A stretch of DNA of 26,431 nucleotides. It comes from Pseudomonadota bacterium (GTDB lineage: Bacteria; Pseudomonadota; Alphaproteobacteria; Rhizobiales; Beijerinckiaceae). Position 1 is the first letter of the stretch, and each line of letters begins with the position of its first letter. A model generated the notes under the pieces. It worked only from the letters and a program-made list of their open reading frames with translations, ran no database searches and had not been told where the DNA came from. Of this stretch, positions 21,105 to 26,431 are shown one piece after another. The position numbers were made by a program, and so were the translations under genes. The DNA lies in NCBI GenBank assembly GCA_023393655.1, contig JAEWKP010000221.1, forward strand, positions 1 to 26,431, written 5' to 3'.

Positions 21105-24059
21105 ATGGCGGAACGGCTCTGTGACAGGCTCGAGGCTGCGCCGGTCCTGCCGGCGAAGGCCAGGGCCGAGGCGCTGCTGAAGCGCGAGCTGATCGAGCGG
21201 CTGCATGACGAGGAAGCCGCCGAGGCGCTCAAGGCGCATCTCGCCGCGCATCCGCGCAGCGCCGCGCTCGTCGCCGGCATCCTCGCGCATTCGCCCTTCC
21301 TGACACAGATCATGCGCTTCGACCCGGCCGGGTTGCTCGCCAGCCTGACGGAGGCGCCGGAGACGCGCCGCGATGCGCTGCTGAGTGGCATCGCGGCCTT
21401 TGGCGTGGCGGGCAGCGAAACCTCCGACCTGATGCGCGAGTTGCGCCGCTTCCGCCGGGCCATGGCACTCCTGATCGCGCTCGCCGATATCGGCGGTGCC
21501 TGGGATGTCGAGACGGTGACGGGCGCGCTCACCGAAACCGCCGACATGGCGGCACGGCTCGCCACCGACCATGTCCTGCGCCAGGCCGCCGATCTCGGCC
21601 GGATCAACCTCGCCGACCCTGCCGATCCCGGCCCGGGCTCCGGCCTCGTCGTGCTGGCGCTCGGCAAGCACGGCGCCGGCGAGCTGAACTATTCCTCCGA
21701 TATCGACATCGTCGTCTTCTTCGATCCCGAGGCGGCGGAGGCGGCCGGCGTCGGCGAGCCCACGAGCTTCTTCGTCAAGCTGACCCAGCAGATCGCGCGC
21801 ATCATCCAGGAGCGCACTCCGGACGGCTATGTCTTCCGCGTCGACCTGCGCCTGCGGCCTGATCCCGCCTCGACCCATGTCGCGGTCTCGCTGCCCTCGG
21901 CCTATTCCTATTACGAGACGGTCGGGCAGAACTGGGAACGCGCCGCCATGATCAAGGCGCGGCCGATCGCCGGCGATATCGAGCTCGGCCGGCGCTTCCT
22001 CAAGGACCTTTCGCCCTTCATCTGGCGCAAGTATTTCGACTTCGCGACCATCGCCGACATCCACGCGATGAAGCGCCAGATTCAGACGGTGAAGGGCCAC
22101 GAGACCATCGCGGGCGCCGGCCACAACGTGAAGCTCGGCCGCGGCGGCATCCGCGAGATCGAATTCTTCGTCCAGACCCAGCAGCTCGTCTTCGGCGGCC
22201 GTCGCCCGGCCCTGCGTGGTCCGCGCACGCTGGAGATGCTCGGCGAGTTGACGACCGAGGGCTGGATCACGCCGCAGGCCCGCGATGAACTCTCCGAATC
22301 CTATCGCTGGCTGCGCACGATCGAGCACCGCCTGCAGATGCAGGCCGATGAGCAGACGCAGACCCTGCCCAAGGCGGCGGGCGATCTCGAAGCCTTCGCC
22401 CGCTTCTGCGGCTACCCTTCGACGGCGGCCTTCGACAAGGCCCTGACGGCCCATGCCAGGCGCGTCGAGGGCCATTACGCCCTGCTCTTCGAGGAGGGGC
22501 CGAGCCTCGCCTCCGAGGCCGGCACGCTGAGCTTCACCGGCTCGGAGGCCGATCCCGAGACCATCGAGACGCTCGGCAAGCTCGGCTTCCGTGACGGCGC
22601 GACCGCGGCGGAAACGGTGCGCGGCTGGCATTTCGGCCGCCGCGCCGCCGTCACCAGCGCCCGCGCCCGCGAGGTTCTCACGGAGCTGACGCCGGCCTTG
22701 CTCGTGGCGCTCGGCCGCACCGCCGATCCCGATGGCGCTCTCGCGCATCTCGACAACGCCTTCGTCCGCATGCCGGCGGCGGTCGAACTGCTGACGCTGC
22801 TGCGCTCGCATGATTCCCTGCTGACACTCTTCGCCGAAATCCTCGGCAGTGCGCCGCGTCTCGCCAAGGTCGCGGCCCTGCACCCGCATGTCCTTGACGG
22901 CGTCATCGATCCCGCCTTCGGGCAGGCGGTGCTCGATGTCGAAGCGTTGGAGCGCCGCATCCGCAACTATGTCGGCGCGCCGCCGCCGAGTGTCGAGGAC
23001 GGGCTCGACCGCCTGCGTGACGCTGCCAGGCAGGAGAATTTCCTCGTCGGCGCCCGGTTGCTCTCCGGCGTCTATCCCGCGCAAGGAGCGGGGCAGGCCT
23101 ATTGCGCTGTCGCCGAGGCCTGCCTGCGGGTCGCCTTTGCCGACACCCGCCGATCCTTCACGGAAGACCATGGCGTGATCGAAGGGGCGGAAACCGTGGT
23201 GCTCGGCCTCGGCCGCCTCGGCGCGGGCGAGCTCACGCCCTCATCGGATCTCGACCTGATCCTGCTCTATGACCGGCCGGAGGAGGCCGGCTCGAGCGAC
23301 GGTGCTCGCAGCCTCGACCCCGTTACCTGGCATGTCCGCTTCACCCAGCGCCTCGTCGCGGCGCTGACCGTGCCGACGCGGCGCGGCACGCTCTATCAGG
23401 TCGACATGCGCCTGCGCCCGACCGGCAACAAGAGCCCGGCCGCGACCCAGTTCGCCGGCTTCGAGGCCTATCACGCGGGCGAAGCCGAAATCTGGGAGGA
23501 GATGGCGCTGACCCGTGCCCGCGTCGTCGCCGGCGATGCCGGACTGGCGAAGCGGGCGGAAGCCTCGATCCGTGCGATCCTCTCGCGCAAGCGCGAGCCG
23601 GCCAAGGTCGCCGCGGCCGTCGCCGAGATGCGCGCGCTGATTGCCAGGGAGAAGGGCGAGAAGGACCCCTGGGACCTGAAGCTCGCGGCCGGCGGCATCA
23701 CCGATCTCGACTTCCTCGCCCAGTTCCTGCTGCTCGCCTATGCCAGCGAGCATCCCGGGCTGATCGTCAACGACACGGCTTCTGTCTTTGCCGCTGCTAA
23801 AGCGGCGGGGTTGCTGTCGGAAGGGGACGCTTCGGTCTTGCTGGAAGCACATCGCCTGATCGGCGACGTCCAGCTCTGGCAGCGTTTCACCGTCGAGGAG
23901 GCCTTCGACCCCAAGGCCGTGCCGCCCCGGGTGCTCAGGAGGATCGCGACGGCCGTCGGCCGGCCCGATGCGAAGGTCATGAAGGCGGAGCTGGACGAGG
24001 TCCGCGGAGCGGTGAGGGCGATCTTCACCCGCGTGCTGTCGAAGGCGAAGGCTGGCTGA
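21105..24059 (+). CDS. glnE: Bifunctional glutamine synthetase adenylyltransferase / adenylyl-removing enzyme GlnE
   Basis: This 984-residue protein is of usual GlnE length. It adenylylates glutamine synthetase when nitrogen is plentiful and removes AMP when it is scarce, under PII control. Two nucleotidyltransferase domains are visible. The N-terminal removase has 'GAGELNYSSDIDIVVFF' at about 190-206, with the metal-binding Asp-x-Asp pair. The C-terminal transferase has 'LGAGELTPSSDLDLILLYD' at about 704-722. Each is followed by 'RVDLRLRPD' or 'QVDMRLRPTG'. ATG 21105 is supported by the nearby AGGACG. It lies 16 nt after a sensor kinase and ends 3 nt from the end of a convergent kinase gene. 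Confidence 0.97.
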   Translation: MAERLCDRLEAAPVLPAKARAEALLKRELIERLHDEEAAEALKAHLAAHPRSAALVAGILAHSPFLTQIMRFDPAGLLASLTEAPETRRDALLSGIAAFGVAGSETSDLMRELRRFRRAMALLIALADIGGAWDVETVTGALTETADMAARLATDHVLRQAADLGRINLADPADPGPGSGLVVLALGKHGAGELNYSSDIDIVVFFDPEAAEAAGVGEPTSFFVKLTQQIARIIQERTPDGYVFRVDLRLRPDPASTHVAVSLPSAYSYYETVGQNWERAAMIKARPIAGDIELGRRFLKDLSPFIWRKYFDFATIADIHAMKRQIQTVKGHETIAGAGHNVKLGRGGIREIEFFVQTQQLVFGGRRPALRGPRTLEMLGELTTEGWITPQARDELSESYRWLRTIEHRLQMQADEQTQTLPKAAGDLEAFARFCGYPSTAAFDKALTAHARRVEGHYALLFEEGPSLASEAGTLSFTGSEADPETIETLGKLGFRDGATAAETVRGWHFGRRAAVTSARAREVLTELTPALLVALGRTADPDGALAHLDNAFVRMPAAVELLTLLRSHDSLLTLFAEILGSAPRLAKVAALHPHVLDGVIDPAFGQAVLDVEALERRIRNYVGAPPPSVEDGLDRLRDAARQENFLVGARLLSGVYPAQGAGQAYCAVAEACLRVAFADTRRSFTEDHGVIEGAETVVLGLGRLGAGELTPSSDLDLILLYDRPEEAGSSDGARSLDPVTWHVRFTQRLVAALTVPTRRGTLYQVDMRLRPTGNKSPAATQFAGFEAYHAGEAEIWEEMALTRARVVAGDAGLAKRAEASIRAILSRKREPAKVAAAVAEMRALIAREKGEKDPWDLKLAAGGITDLDFLAQFLLLAYASEHPGLIVNDTASVFAAAKAAGLLSEGDASVLLEAHRLIGDVQLWQRFTVEEAFDPKAVPPRVLRRIATAVGRPDAKVMKAELDEVRGAVRAIFTRVLSKAKAG

Positions 24060-24062
24060 CGC

Positions 24063-26357
<2,295 letters not shown>

Positions 26358-26378
26358 GCCCGGTCCCCCTTCGGAACT

Positions 26379-26431
26379 TTACCGTCAGTAAGATCGGGAG
26401 ACGTGCCGCATCCCCGCGAATCACTGTCAGT
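26379..26431 (-). promoter_or_regulatory. Upstream region of the PleC-like kinase with a repeated 9-mer
   Basis: Two near-identical 9-mers, ACCGTCAGT (26381-26389) and ACTGTCAGT (26423-26431), lie 42 nt apart, about four helical turns, upstream of the minus-strand start at 26357. The second is a palindrome with a central base (ACTG-T-CAGT). The first sits inside TTAC-CGTCA-GTAA (26379-26391). The spacing suits a regulator dimer bound twice. It is not a clean CtrA site (TTAA-N7-TTAA). The window ends here, so more copies may lie beyond. Confidence 0.35.

Noticed and set aside
20982..23171. 729-codon minus-strand ORF over glnE
   Set aside because: It is antisense to conserved GlnE motifs and spans the end of the kinase gene as well; no domain was seen.
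26379..26391. CtrA binding site upstream of the PleC-like gene
   Set aside because: The sequence is TTAC-N5-GTAA, with the wrong spacing and half-sites for TTAA-N7-TTAA.

Overview
The window is high-GC DNA with dense, often overlapping genes. Gene content and order point to an alphaproteobacterium of the Hyphomicrobiales (Rhizobiales), perhaps near Bosea or Methylobacterium; the genus is a guess. No tRNA, rRNA, CRISPR array, transposase, integrase or attachment site was seen.

Region 1 (1-10864) is the structural half of a gene transfer agent (GTA) cluster of the Rhodobacter capsulatus RcGTA type. In order it encodes the C-terminus of the major capsid protein (gp5), adaptor (gp6), head closure (gp7), tail terminator (gp8), tail tube (gp9), two tail assembly chaperone ORFs (gp10 and a short out-of-frame partner), a very short tape measure (gp11), distal tail protein (gp12), Cys-containing hub (gp13), NlpC/P60 peptidase (gp14) and the 1305-residue host-specificity protein (gp15). 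The short tape measure, the gene order and the absence of phage regulatory or lysogeny genes favour a domesticated GTA over a prophage.

The most unusual feature is at 255-1940. Two tandem, secreted chymotrypsin-fold (S1) serine proteases lie on the opposite strand, wedged between the capsid and adaptor genes. A perfect 9-bp inverted repeat sits at the capsid/protease junction. A second unusual point is the short chaperone ORF after gp10. It has no good start codon of its own, and a T-TTC-CCT slippery heptamer lies in the right phase to feed it by -1 frameshifting.

Region 2 (10928-13348) holds a small exported protein followed by an OmpR-family regulator and sensor kinase that resemble FeuP/FeuQ of rhizobia. 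The small protein occupies the FeuN position.

Region 3 (13416-17490) is ccmI-ccmE-ccmF-ccmH, the haem chaperone and haem lyase half of the System I cytochrome c maturation pathway. ccmABCDG are not in the window. Region 4 (17617-24059) encodes a single-PDZ DegP/HtrA protease, ending at a strong intrinsic terminator, then a second regulator/kinase pair and glnE, the two-domain adenylyltransferase/adenylyl-removase of glutamine synthetase. Facing glnE with a 3-nt gap is a 764-residue two-PAS membrane kinase of the PleC/DivJ family (24063-26357, minus). The ccm-degP-regulator-kinase-glnE-kinase order resembles the core-chromosome arrangement of rhizobia, so regions 2-4 look vertically inherited.

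Many long antisense ORFs (up to 877 codons) are high-GC shadows and were not annotated.
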